DNA from: Humulus lupulus
Taxonomy: Eukaryota; Streptophyta; Magnoliopsida; Rosales; Cannabaceae
Assembly (NCBI RefSeq): GCF_963169125.1
Contig: NC_084794.1
Coordinates: forward strand, 153,088,858 to 153,152,857
DNA: 64,000 nt
Direction of reading: 5' to 3'
Positions 12,956 to 23,890 of the stretch are shown in pieces. A model generated the notes under the pieces. The model saw only the letters and a list, made by a program, of their open reading frames with translations. It did not search any database and had not been told where the DNA came from. A program made the position numbers and the translations under genes. The number at the start of each line of letters is the position of its first letter. Within the stretch, counting starts at the first letter, position 1.

Positions 12956-13720
12956 TGATACCATCCATCTATGTAAGGCTTAGTTATAAAAGCCATTTGA
13001 TTAAGAAATGAAGGGATGGTTATGTATTTCTTGTCTTTCATATAGCTTATTTATATTTTAGTTCATGTGATAACATTTGTCCAAGTAACCGAGAAAGTTC
13101 ACTTTCTGGTTACATGGGGGGCATATAACTCGAGATAGATCAGAATATTTAAAATCCTGGATACAACCAGGTCCAAAACTTAGATCATAACTTTTAAAAT
13201 CCTGGATATAACTAGGTACAAAACTATCCTGGATACAACCAGGTCCAAAACTTAGAAGTTAGTAAAATTGATTAACCGATGTTTTTTTAAGAAACACGAG
13301 GTGTCAATAAACCTAGCACGAACTAAGTTTGAAATCACTTAAAACCCTAGATACAACCAGATCCAAAACTTAGAAGTTAGCAAAACTAAAAATTCAATGG
13401 CTTCCTTAGAAGCTCGAGATAACAGTAATCCTAACAAGGAATAAGTTGGAAATATTTAAAATCCCGAATATAACCAAGTCCAAGGCTTAATACTTTACAG
13501 GTATGATATAAATCAACACATTAACTTTGGATATAACCAAATTCAAAATATCTTTCTCGATCGAAAAATTGATTCCTAAGATTTTGAGTGTGCAAGTCTA
13601 GAAAAGCATAAACATGAGAGACAATCAAGGAAAAGAAAAATAGATAAAAAGTTAGATATATGAATTAAAATAATATTGTCTCGATGAAAAATAACCTCAA
13701 ACTAGGCCAAATGGCGAATG
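12956..13720 (+). repeat. Tat-1 degenerate repeat block built on CCTGGATACAACCAGG
   Basis: Between integrase and the antisense gene, a 28-bp motif starting CCTGGATACAACCAGG recurs at 13156, 13201, 13228, 13346, about 13464 and about 13525, with growing decay. The copies at 13228, 13346 and 13464 are spaced 118 bp apart and share flanking sequence, so a longer unit was duplicated. The core is itself an inverted repeat (CCTGG/CCAGG). Amplified repeats at this position are known from Retand-type elements. Confidence 0.7.
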
Positions 13721-13788
13721 TTTACAAAAAATAAAGAAAAAGAAAATCAAGCCCCTCTAGGGCGCTCTGAGGATGTAACCTCTTCAAT

Positions 13789-16321
13789 CTACTATTCGCC
13801 CGCGGTGGAAGCATCCCCAGTCTTAGACTGCTCTTGTAGGAACCGAGCTTTGAACTTCTCGAGGTACGGATCCCACACTTGAGGCACCAGGAAGGAGAAG
13901 TTACCATCCTGGTTGAAGGTCCAGTGGTGATACAGCATGCTCTCCATGGAGGACAGCGAGGCTGCTTTCTCCTCTTTAATGGCAACCTCAGCCTCCACCT
14001 GCTTGGCTTTGGCCTCAGCAACCTCGACTTGAAGAGCGGCCAAGGAAACCTTTGTAGCCTGCTCGCTTTCTTGAGACGATGCAAGGGCAGCCTTGGCATC
14101 GAGCTCTCCTTTTTGAGCAGCTACGAGGGTAGCTTTGGCAGTAGTCAAGGCGGTCTGGGCAACCTGGAGCTCATCCTAAAGCTCCTCATTCCTAGCCCTG
14201 ACCCGAGCTATACTGCAATGCTGACACAGGACCGACTGCAAAAAATAAGGAAACAAGTTAGACGCATACTGGAATAAAATAAAAAGAAAAATAATATATA
14301 TATGTTCAACTGAGGAAAGCTATCTTACCGTGAGGGTCATCCCCATGGCGGACTCCAGGATGTTCTCCGGGCTCCTCTCTTCTATTGTCCTCGGGTCCCT
14401 CGAGTTGGCTTTGTATATATGCTCCACCACGTGGTTCGCCATCTCATAGAGAGTCCCCCGAAAAGTATCGGGGATCTTCTCCAAGTCCTGAAGGTTGAGT
14501 GGGATGCGCACAGTGGTGGTGGGGACAATCAGAGCTGTGGGATCAGCTTGTACTGTCTGATCCCGAGCAGGAGCTGGTGGAAATCGAGGAGGAGGCGGAG
14601 GAGCACCCATTTCTCCGTCGCGACAGCAGTCGAAGCTGCCGAGCTCGTACCTTTCCCCTTAGCCGGGGATTTGGAGGTAGTCCCTGTTGCAGGATACGTC
14701 TTCTTTGCTGTGAATCGAGGTTTCTTTATGACAGGCCCCAAGCTGGTTTTTCCCTCCTGGAAAATCGTGTGGATGTCGGGAGCTCCTGGTTGTGCCATTT
14801 CTTTGCCTGAAAAGAAGGAGAAGGAAGTTAATGTACATGTAATGTCATCAATTTACATAAAATGAGTATACATATACAGTATAATAAAAAATCCTACCCT
14901 CTAGGCTGGGGGAGGAGTCTATCATCACGACCTCCGACCTCAGGACCACTTAGGGGAATGTAGAACCTAAGTCTACAATCTCTTGAATCAGGGGAGGTTT
15001 AGACTTAGGTTCTATCTTGGGGCTGGACTCCTCTATGTATTTCCTAAGTCCAGGGGCAAGGGTACCCTGGAGCAGAGAGGGCCACGGCCTGAGATTGGTC
15101 CCATACTCTTCAAAAAAGACCGAGCTAAAGGATAGGGTATTACCTACGACAACAGTGCCTTTGGGGTAGCCCATGTCATGGTGTAACACTAAGTGGTCCA
15201 CACACTGGAGCAATGTTATATTACGGTCTGGATCATTAGGGTGGCGATGGATGAGCTGGTTTGGGTTAAACCTAACTAACCTAAGGTCAGCGAAAACCCT
15301 ATCTAAATCCCTATAGGGGTATGGGTTACCTTGGCCGGAGGTGCCGGCTGCTGCCCCCAATGAAGCTTGCTCTAACTCAAGGTCCAGAGCAACCTCGGGA
15401 GCCCACCTCTTCCGCACGAGAGGTACTTCGTCTTCTTCTTGCTCCTCGCCTTCAGCGACCTCGACATCCCCTTAATGGGTAGGCGGGAGCTCACGGACCA
15501 CTGGGAGGTTAGCCCGTGTTCTTCTCAAAGCCAGAGTTTGGCTTCAGCGATTAACTTACACGCCAGCATCGTGTCGTCAGTCATGAGCTGGCAGTAATCA
15601 TTCTCACTAGGCGGAAGCCTAGATAGCGTATCATATTGACCCCCGAGGGTCACAGATTTGTCCATCCTCGCAAATATGGCTGCACAAAAATACTACTCAA
15701 ATAGTATATACACAATAAATAGATCAAGATACAAAGATAATGATTTCGGGAATCGGGTCAAGTAATAGAACCCATCACCTTGCCCTCGTTGTTCTAGGCA
15801 AGCCTTGAGGCAAAAAAAATAAAGGATGTCCGCTAGAGTGGGGACCTCCAACTCATGCTTTAGAAAGAGATACTTCAACCCCTCCAATAGTCGGTATGAG
15901 TTCGGGGGAAGTTTAAATGGAGCCAACTTCACGTAGTTGAGGAAGTCAGCAAAGTACTGGTCCAGAGGAAGGAAGTCCCCCGCCTTCAAATACTCGTCGC
16001 TCCAGGCCGCGAATTCATCCTGAAGAGGTGCGCAGCTCCTTTCCCCTTCGTACAGAGGTCGGGATATGAGGACCCCGGACCCGACCTCAATGTTATGGGA
16101 CAACATTATCTTGTTGACCCTTCCTTGGGTCGTGATCTTGGAGACAATTGTCTCTACCTCAAAGAATGCATTAGGACCAACCACGACTTCCTTCTCCACC
16201 ACGGGGCCGACATGAGGAATGGGAGATTCGGAGGCGATCTCTTTTCCCTTGTGGGTTTGTCGAGACGAGGAACCGGCTGCACTCTTCTTGGGTACGCTCT
16301 TCTTGGGTGCCATCAGATCGC
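13789..16321 (-). pseudogene. Tat-1 antisense gene: PF04195-like domain plus coiled coil, multi-exon
   Basis: A second gene runs against the pol genes. The ATG at 16313 starts a Ser/Lys-rich segment. A domain like PF04195 (putative gypsy-type transposon protein) follows, with the LPLDQYFADFLNYVKLAPFKL and NSYRLLEGLKYLFL blocks, ending in a probable intron near 15715-15680. A middle exon region (15417-14900) leads to an intron 14897-14807 (GTAGGA...TTTTCAG). Next comes MAQPGAPDIHTIFQ with a Pro-rich stretch, one frameshift near 14610, and an intron 14328-14236 (GTAAGA...TTGCAG). The last exon is an Ala/Glu/Lys-rich coiled coil ending HHWTFNQDGNFSFL. TAG at 14178-14176 and stops near 15470 break it. 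The Tat-2 gene at 52359-55604 is a clear homologue. The function is unknown. Confidence 0.75.
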
Positions 16322-16872
16322 CTAGCGAACAAGAACGATGAGTCACTTAGTAGGCGGCCTAATATTTTATAAAGACAAAGGAAAGAAAGCACGAAGGGAA
16401 ATGGTGCTTTTGAAGCCCGAGCTAAGTTAATATCAGCCTGTTGCGTGATACCACGCGCTACCTACGCTACGCGCCTAGGTTTCCTAACAGACCCCTAGCA
16501 TTCAGGGATCCATGTGTCAGAAAATCCGGCCACTACTGTCCCTGGGGGGCGGTTTAGAGAAAAACCACCCAAGAAGTCGTGTTCCCTAAGCAATCTAATT
16601 TTTGAACCCTAACCTTTCATCTTCTATGTACTGAATGGATATTTTCTAAAGTTACCAAAGGTTACCCAAATCTACCCAGAAAATATCCTATGTCATGAAT
16701 ATCATAATTTTAGGAAAGGTTCCAAACCTTCTGTATAAACCTAAAGTTGAAACCTATGTGCCAAAAATCAAGAAGACACCCTAATATTGACTACGGTGAA
16801 GCATGAAAGAGCATGGTAAATAAAATGTAGAAATCTATAAAGAAAGAGCCCATGAGAAGTGATAGGACTTAC
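16322..16872 (-). other. Predicted 5'UTR intron of the Tat-1 antisense gene
   Basis: On the minus strand a consensus donor CT|GTAAGTCC lies at 16872 and an acceptor TTCGCTAG at 16322. The exon resumes 8 bases before the ATG at 16313. Tat-2 has the same arrangement. This is inferred from splice consensus and the parallel with Tat-2; no transcript evidence is available. Confidence 0.5.
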
Positions 16873-17080
16873 AGTATGATCCTCAATAGAGGTGTATTTC
16901 GTAAGGACTAGAAGACTCACTCCTGAGCAGCTGAACGGCTGGGTCTCCGAAAGATTTTGGAACAAAGGGGTTTGAGGTTTTTCTTTTCTCTGAGAAAGAA
17001 GGAGGTTTAAAAACACAGACGATAGAAGATGGGGAAATTTTTTGAATGAAAGGTGGTAAACTGTGAAATTGGCCTGTCCC

Positions 17081-17088
17081 TTTTTATA
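17081..17088 (-). promoter_or_regulatory. Putative TATA box of the Tat-1 antisense gene
   Basis: The minus strand reads GTATAAAAAGGG. It lies about 200 bases upstream of the predicted 5'UTR donor at 16872. The position relative to the gene matches the TATATATAA of Tat-2. Confidence 0.45.
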
Positions 17089-17340
17089 CGTAAATGGCAT
17101 AAAACAACGTGAACCATCCGATCTGGCCAGTTCAAGATCCGATGGTAGTGTTTCGAAAGGAGAAACAATGACAAAAAGTTGGCCAGACCATTATTGCAGT
17201 CCTCAAAACCCGAACAGACGACAATCATAGTGTTCCACGTGTACAATACTCGAGTAGTGGGCAAGCCTGGATAATCGCGACGGAAGTTTAAAAGTCCCCA
17301 CCGTGTAAGTCAGAAGGTGACGTCATAAAACATGAGCAGG

Positions 17341-17355
17341 GACTTGGGGGGCAAA
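17341..17355 (+). promoter_or_regulatory. Tat-1 polypurine tract
   Basis: The sequence GACTTGGGGGGCAAA is immediately followed by the 3' LTR. It would prime plus-strand DNA synthesis. Tat-2 has GGGGGCAAA at the same place. Confidence 0.75.
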
Positions 17356-18132
17356 TGTGCATCCTAAAATTCAGCACGAGTCTTTTATTCAGCTCATGTA
17401 CAGCTGGCGAGTAAAGGACTGTAATAGATGATCCATAGATCCTTATTTTCTCCACAAAGGCAGCACAGTTCCCCAGGTCAATAACATGAGCTGGGGAATG
17501 CAAGGCAATAAGCACGAGCTTGTAATGTTTATAAGGCATATCATCTGTGACACGAGCTCACGATGCATTCAGCTCAGGGTACGCTAGAGGTCTGATGTAT
17601 CCTTGGATCCTTAGAAACCCGGATAAGTTATATTGACGTGCATGGTCAGACATGGCATGTCCGTGGATCCCTGAAAACTCGAACACGTAATATAACTGTG
17701 CATGGTCAGGCATGGCATGTCCGATTATCCCTGAGGATCCAAGATCAGTTTTACCTAATGTTCAGACCGTACCCTAGGATAAATTGTAATATTTACAATT
17801 AGTGTGGTACAGGTAACACTGGGGGTTCAGTTACGTGATGACCCCAAGGCCTATCAAAGGATTTTCTCTATAAATACTAAGGTCTTGGATAGGTAAAAGG
17901 GATGATTTTTCTGTAATGCATAAACTCTGTCAAAATTTAGAGAGAAAAACAGTAATAATATAGACTCGTGGACTAGGTGGATTTAACCCCTGAACCACGT
18001 AAAAAGACGAGTGTTCTTGAGAGTTCTTTTCTGGTGCTCTTGTGTATCATTTTCTTATTGCGGTTTATCATTAAGCACTAATTCATCCCAACTATTTTCA
18101 TAATTCGTTGTTGGCAAAAAACTGCATCAACA
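17356..18132 (+). repeat. Tat-1 3' LTR
   Basis: It starts TGTGCATCC, ends CATCAACA, and is followed by the duplication GTTTG (18133-18137). It is 777 bp, against 780 bp for the 5' copy. Confidence 0.93.
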
Positions 18133-18137
18133 GTTTG

Positions 18138-18976
18138 TAATAAATAATGAGGTAAAGTAATGTGAAAGAAAAAGTGATGAAAAATAATGAGAGATAAAAT
18201 AAGGAGAGAAATTTTGAGGAAGAAAAATTGAGAAGAGAGAAATTGATGCCAAAAAGCGATGAGAGAGAAAATGGCGAGATAGAAAAAATTAGAAGACAGA
18301 AAATGAGGATATAGGAAATGATGGGAGAGAAACTAATAAGATAATAAGTGATGAAAGAGAAAGCGATGTTAGAGAAAGCGATGAGAGATAAAGTGAAGTG
18401 GGTTAATAATAGTTCAAAAAAAATTCGGAGAAAAAAAAATTGAGAACAACTAAAAACAATTTTTTGTTGTTCTCAAAATTTTCTGTTTTTTGTGACTTCG
18501 TTTTTAAAAATTATTTTCTAAAAACAATGCCAAACATCCCTACTTGTTTTCAGAAATAAGATTTTAGGTTTTAAAAACAAAATATAATTTTTTAATTAAG
18601 GAACCAAACACCTTCTTTACTTTTGATTTTATATGGAATAACTACTTCTGGACTCCCAAACTGATTTTATTTACAAAAATATCACTTAAGTTTTAATTTA
18701 ACAGAGACAAGACTTTAATAATGGATTTTCAAGTTTTTACACCGACGACTTTTTTTCACAAAATCTCGCTCTATATTGATATAGTCAAACCAAGATGCTG
18801 AGATTTGAACACGCAAAGAGGAAGCATGTTTGCGCTGACCAGATGGCAGCATATGTGGCAGTCAAAGTCATCGAATGCCCAACTTTGACTGTATTTTTCA
18901 GCTAATTTTGGCCACTCCAAATTCAGGGTGTGGTATTATTGGAAATTCAAGAAGAACAAAACCTAACTACTCATTC
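18138..18976. other. Purine-rich minisatellite-like tract and spacer
   Basis: From 18142 to about 18415 the plus strand is almost all purine, built of variants of GATGAGAGAGAAA, a degenerate minisatellite. The rest (18420-18976) holds a possible MITE end (18500-18540, perhaps to 18610) and unrecognised sequence up to the solo LTR. I see no gene. Confidence 0.5.
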
Positions 18977-21900
18977 TGTAATGCCCTGGAAAGCCAGGAC
19001 CACTAAACTGTGTATTTATAAAGGTGCAGGACTTGCTAATCAAGTCATTTAGTTAAAAACGTGTCACTAACCATAAATGTGCTAGGGTTTAAAAGGGGTT
19101 TTGGTCTCAAAAGATACATTTTATATAACTAAATAATTTTATAGATGGGATCCCAAAAAGAAACAGTGTTTAAAAGTCGGTTTACAGAATCTCAAAAATA
19201 CAGACAACCACCGGCCATTCTAGGCAAAATAGATGTTTACAGCTCTTCTGTTCCTGTTGTCCTCGCAACCGTGGCGGCTGAGCAGCTGGTCATGTACATT
19301 CAGTTCACAGAGCCCTCCAAGTCAAGGCTGATCAAGTTTGAATTTGCCTTTACCTGCACCACGTAGCACCCGTGAGCTAAGGCCCAGCAAGAAAACATAA
19401 TAAGCATCACAAACAATAATAACAGATGAACAGTTTTACAAGCATGATCGAACACCTAGCACTCATATTAACCACATAGCATGTATTCAGAATGAAAGAC
19501 GCAACCAAGCATTAATAAAAATCAAGTTACATGATAGCCAGGGCCGACAACTTAGGCCGCACCCTCTGTTTACCCCACTGACTCCGGCCCGCTTAAACCG
19601 AGCTCAGTGCATAATAAGCTATCCTCGGCTACCGGTGGCCGAGCCGCGCCCTGTGCGCTAGTGTAACCTTGGCACTCTTAGGCCGTTGGTTTACTGTTTA
19701 CATGGCATAATACCATCCTTTCAAAGCATACATATTAGGGAACCCTTAGTCCCATTGCAATTACACAACCGGGTGCAGTTTTCTTACCTTTAGTTTCCAC
19801 GTTCACTTACTACGAGCGACGACTCTCGAGCACGATCCGCTTCTCGAGTCCTAGCTTAACACCTAGTTACAACCAAGGTAATGGATTCCATTAATATTCA
19901 AATAAAGGTTTCTGGGTACAATGCTAGCTTCCGGGTCATCGTATTCCACCAAACACGGTGGTGGAATCGATCCTGAGCACCCTAGGTTGGGTTCCCGCAC
20001 TTAAAATCCCCAAAAGATAAAAAATGCACCTAAGGGTTGCGGCCCCTGAAACCTAGCCATGGCCCGCCCCTGAAACAGATACCATGCCCTCCCCTGAAGG
20101 CAGACACGCGCCGCGGCCCTGCCCCGTGGTGCCGCGGCGCTCCCCTTCGGCCGAGCCTCCCTGGCTCCTTTGCTTCGTAGGGCCGCAGCGCTCTAGAACA
20201 GAGTTGCGGCCCAACCCTTCGTGCCCAGAAAATCCACCATTTCTAACATCCTAACCTTATTCAAAACCACCCCAAAACACCCGAATACCAAAACCCATTA
20301 ATCACAAGACTTTTAACATGATTCTAACTGCAGAATCCAACAGAAACCCAGCTTAAAAACCTATCAAAATCCCATTTTGATTCCTAGAACCCAAAGCTCA
20401 AAAACACAAAAACCAGTCATGCAAACTCAGATTTTAACCTCTAAATTACGAATTGAAGCTAACCTTCTTTGTTGAACCACTTCCTTAACAGATTCATGAG
20501 CTAAAATCCAAGCTTCTCAGCTATAATTCAATCCTTAAACATCAAAACCATAAACACCCTTAATACTCAGCCAAAACTCAAAATTCTAATGCTCAAGAAT
20601 ATGATTCAGCCTTACCTTAATCTTGGTTGAGTTTCCTTAGCTGAGCACTAGATTAATCCTTCAAGATTCCAGCCCAAACCACTGAATTCCCAGTTGATTT
20701 CCCTTAAATTTTAGTGGTTTTTTTCTTGAGAGGGAGACGAGAAGGAAGAGAAGAGAAAAATGGGTCGGTTTGTGCTTTATTCTACCAGTTTCTATTTTGT
20801 TTAGTCTAACCATAGTTAATTAAATCAATCCCGAGGGCTCGAGGTACTGGAAACGTCCCCGAGGGCAAAATGGTAAATGTAATGCCCCGAATTTCCTAAT
20901 AAGGGTTAGGACCTTGATTGGGAGGCCGGGAGGGTCATAATTGAGTTATGATGCTATTTAATGATCATATGCATGCTTATGTGAATTATATTATTATATA
21001 ATGATAAATGCGTGCATTTGGGAGTATTTATAATTATACAGGTATTTTGGTAATTTGGCCGCTGTGGGCGTAATTGTGTATTTTGGGTGCATATTTGTGA
21101 TTAATTAATATAGCCACATTATAAGGTGGATTGGTTCGAGCTATTTGGCATGAGACGATCGTGGAATGCAAGTGCTCGGTCTAGTCATAACGGGTTTAAG
21201 CTCGAGGCTCGGGGTGAGTCTCGGGGTGAATTTAATGATTAGAGCATTACCGGGAATTAAAGGGTAATGGGATATGGATTATTGGTGTTTGAGGTTATTG
21301 AGAATAGCGAGAATTGGAGGGTGTTAATTGTGATTAATGAAATAGGTGCGAAAGGACGGTTTTTCCCTTGGTGGTTGTTAAGGTTTTAATTTAGACCTAA
21401 GGGTATTTAGGTCCTTTCCCCTCAAAGGATATATATCAGCCATTAAGGCTGTAGAAGAGTAACAAAAACAGAGCCTCTCTTCTTTCTCTCCCGATAGATT
21501 TTCTTCCTCATTTCTCTTTGGATTTTCAAGCTCAGTTTGAGGAATTAAGCCAAGGAACCAAGCTTAGCCAAGCTAGGGCTATGCTCCACCATTGAAGAGG
21601 GTGTGTTGCTGAGATTGAGGTGAGTTTCTAGCCACTAGAACTCTTGCTTTTGCTCTATTTTCTAAGTTAAGTTTCAGCTAGATTTTAGGTTGGAAACTCG
21701 GGAAGTGGTTGGAGTTTTGGCTAGGGTTTTTGGGGTTATGGTCCCTAGGACATGTGGAGATGGTTTTTGGGTTCATTTGGCACCAAAAATGGGATTTGGA
21801 AGCATTGGAATCGAGTTAGAATTGAAGGAGTCGAAGAAGGAAGTTTCAGGGGTGGCTCTAGCTGGGGGTAGCGCTACAGCGCCCATCAGAGGGCGCTATA

Positions 21901-23885
21901 GCGCTACACAGGGCTTCAGTAGGGAGATTGTGGTTCTGTCTTGAGCGATGGGGCGTTATAAGGGCAGCGCTGTAGCGCTACCCTGTTTGGGTGTTTTTGA
22001 GGGTTTTTGGCTCGGGGTTTCAATCCTTAGGGCCCGGGATCGAATCTACTCACTGTGTGGGCATGTTTCGAGGTCCCGAGAGTGGGGTTTAGGTTAAGAC
22101 CCTATCTTTGGTAATTTTCATTAATTGGAGATTGTTTTGGTTATGACTAGGTGACCGCTAAAGGATTAAGGATCGATCATTCTCAAGGGTAGTTCTTGTT
22201 CTCATTCTCACTTGAACCGGAGGTAAGAAAACTGCACCCTGTGTATATGTGACATGCATGGCTATTCTTGATGCATGTTGGTTGATTATTAAACATGACA
22301 TGCATGGCTATTATTGGTGCATTTTGGATTGTTAAATATAATGCATATGATGCACAAGAAATATGTGATTAGGACATGCTTTGTAAATTGAGTATGATAT
22401 CATTCAGAGCTTGAGCCTCTGTGTTCTTGCATGGTCCTAATTGTACTAGTACTTGTTGAGTAAGCATGCTGAATACCTTGTATATGGATATGGGACATGT
22501 GATGTATGTTTGGTGGCATGGCTTACTTGTGTATGGCACTGGCTTATTAGTCAGAATCGGCAATGGTGTTAGATCCATCTATGAAGCTGTGATTTATTAG
22601 TCAAGTTCACAATGAGTTGAACACTGGTCGTGTTTTACTGACCTAAGAGTCAGAAATGGCATAGCGTTATGAATGCCGAGCCAAATGAAGATTAGATCTA
22701 ATCGATATCAGCATTGAATTACTCATATGGGGTATTAATGCTGGACCGACCGGAAGGTCGATGAAAATTATAAGCGCTTGGCTAGTCTAAGACTAGTTAT
22801 TCAGAGCCAGGGCATATGGCCCCGGTGACTGTTTGTCACATGGCTAGGGAACGCTGTTCCACAGTTATGACTCTAGAGTCAGGAGGAAGGTTATGTTGGT
22901 GACTAATCACCATGTACCTATCCTGTTAAAGCTAGTGAGATGCTCACTTATTTGTTAAGCCCTGCTGATCCTATCGTTACATGGCTAGAGGGTGTTGTCC
23001 CCATATTTGTGGCTTTTTGTGATATTCACCTATTTGTTGGACTTTTGGTCCTGAATAATTAATACAATCACTGTTGATATTATATCATGTTATATTGTGT
23101 TTTCTTGCTGGGCTTCGGCTCACGGGTGCTACGTGGTGCAGGTAAAGGCAAAAGAAAGCTGGACCATCCTTGAGTTGGAGAGCTTAGGTGATGACGTGTA
23201 CATATGCAGCTGCTCGTCCGACACGGCCGAGGTTTAAAGAGGAACTAGGGTTAAACCCTGTTTTTCCGCATAGAATGGCCTGTTGTAAATATTTTCTTTT
23301 AATAGACTCTGAAAATTATAATTTTGGGATCCCAATTTATATATTAAACGTTCTAATGAAACGTTACATCTTAACCAAGATTTTTAATCCCTAAACCGCT
23401 AATCATACTTAGTACACGATTTTTCCCAAATGACCCGATTAGCGAGTTTAGCACTGTTTACAAGGCACACCGTAACGGTCCCTGGAGTTTAGAGCGTTAC
23501 AGTAAAATTCCCCAAAATTCCCGCCTAAGCTTCCTAACCTCAAATATATCTCCATATATTTATTTCCATAACCCGATAACCCAAATAATCATCTAATACC
23601 TGAATTACCCCTTGACTTTCCCCAAGTCAAGTATTAAGTCTCGTTGTGACTTCCCGCTAACTAGCTCCCTAGGATCGCCTCGAGTCGCACACTGCAACTT
23701 TACCCACATAATAATGTGGTTCTCACAAATATAACATACAACCACATTTACATTCATATAATCATTCAGGCATGCTTATCATATAATCATGCATTAAACC
23801 AATAAACTCACACATAAACCAGTTATGCCCTCCTTAGGCACTAATCAAGGCCCTTAAGCCATATTAGTGATTTTGGGTCATTACA
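18977..23885 (-). mobile_element. Gypsy solo LTR (Tekay-type family), split by another solo LTR
   Basis: In plus-strand view it starts TGTAATGCCCTGG and ends GGGTCATTACA, flanked by CATTC at 18972-18976 and 23886-23890. It is the reverse complement of the LTR family seen at 38130-40390. Examples are GTGCAGGACTTGCTAATCAA near its left end and CCTTAAGCCATATTAGTGAT near its right end. Without the inserted LTR its length is about 2.28 kb, close to the 2.22-2.26 kb of the intact relatives. No internal region remains, so it arose by LTR-LTR recombination. Its orientation is opposite to the Tekay element further right. Confidence 0.88.
20878..23501 (+). mobile_element. Gypsy solo LTR nested in the previous one
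   Basis: A 2,624-bp LTR starting TGTAATGCCCCG and ending AGAGCGTTACA is flanked by GTAAA at 20873-20877 and 23502-23506. It belongs to a related but different family. The segment around 23120-23230 (GCACGTGGTGCAGGTAAAGG-like, then an AGCTGCTCG block) aligns with the Tekay LTR, while the rest is diverged. A pyrimidine leader followed by GGTGAGTTTC at about 21615 has the look of an LTR-encoded 5' splice site. It has no coding capacity; the short frames inside are not genes. Confidence 0.85.
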
Positions 23886-23890
23886 CATTC

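Larger units (their letters stand above)
5891..18132 (+). mobile_element. Tat-1: Ty3/gypsy LTR retrotransposon, Tat lineage, degenerate
   Basis: This is a full-length 12.2-kb element. It has two TG...CA LTRs (780 and 777 bp) and a 5-bp duplication GTTTG at 5886-5890 and 18133-18137. A primer site TGGTGCTTTCATT lies just inside the 5' LTR, and a polypurine tract GGGACTTGGGGGG lies just before the 3' LTR. The internal order is gag, protease, reverse transcriptase, RNase H, an extra archaeal-type RNase H, integrase, a repeat block, and a gene on the opposite strand. The extra RNase H and the antisense gene are known features of the Tat lineage (Retand/Grande-like). All genes carry stops and frameshifts. 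The LTRs differ at about 19 of the first 240 positions by eye, making it the oldest of the three full-length gypsy copies here. Confidence 0.93.
5791..18540. mobile_element. hAT-like MITE interrupted by Tat-1 (tentative)
   Basis: The sequence left of Tat-1 (5792-5830) begins GTGTTTGGATAATGGTTTTT. The sequence right of it (18500-18538), reverse-complemented, reads ATGTTTGGCATTGTTTTTAG followed by AAAATAATTTTTAAAA. The two look like terminal inverted repeats of a small AT-rich element of the kind often assigned to hAT MITEs. The region just after Tat-1 (18138-18420) would be its interior. A second CCAAACACC at about 18604 is an alternative right end. I found no 8-bp duplication, so this is a weak call. 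Confidence 0.35.

Noticed and set aside
13154..13560. CRISPR-like array
   Set aside because: Repeat spacing is irregular, the units are degenerate, and the block is inside a plant retrotransposon.
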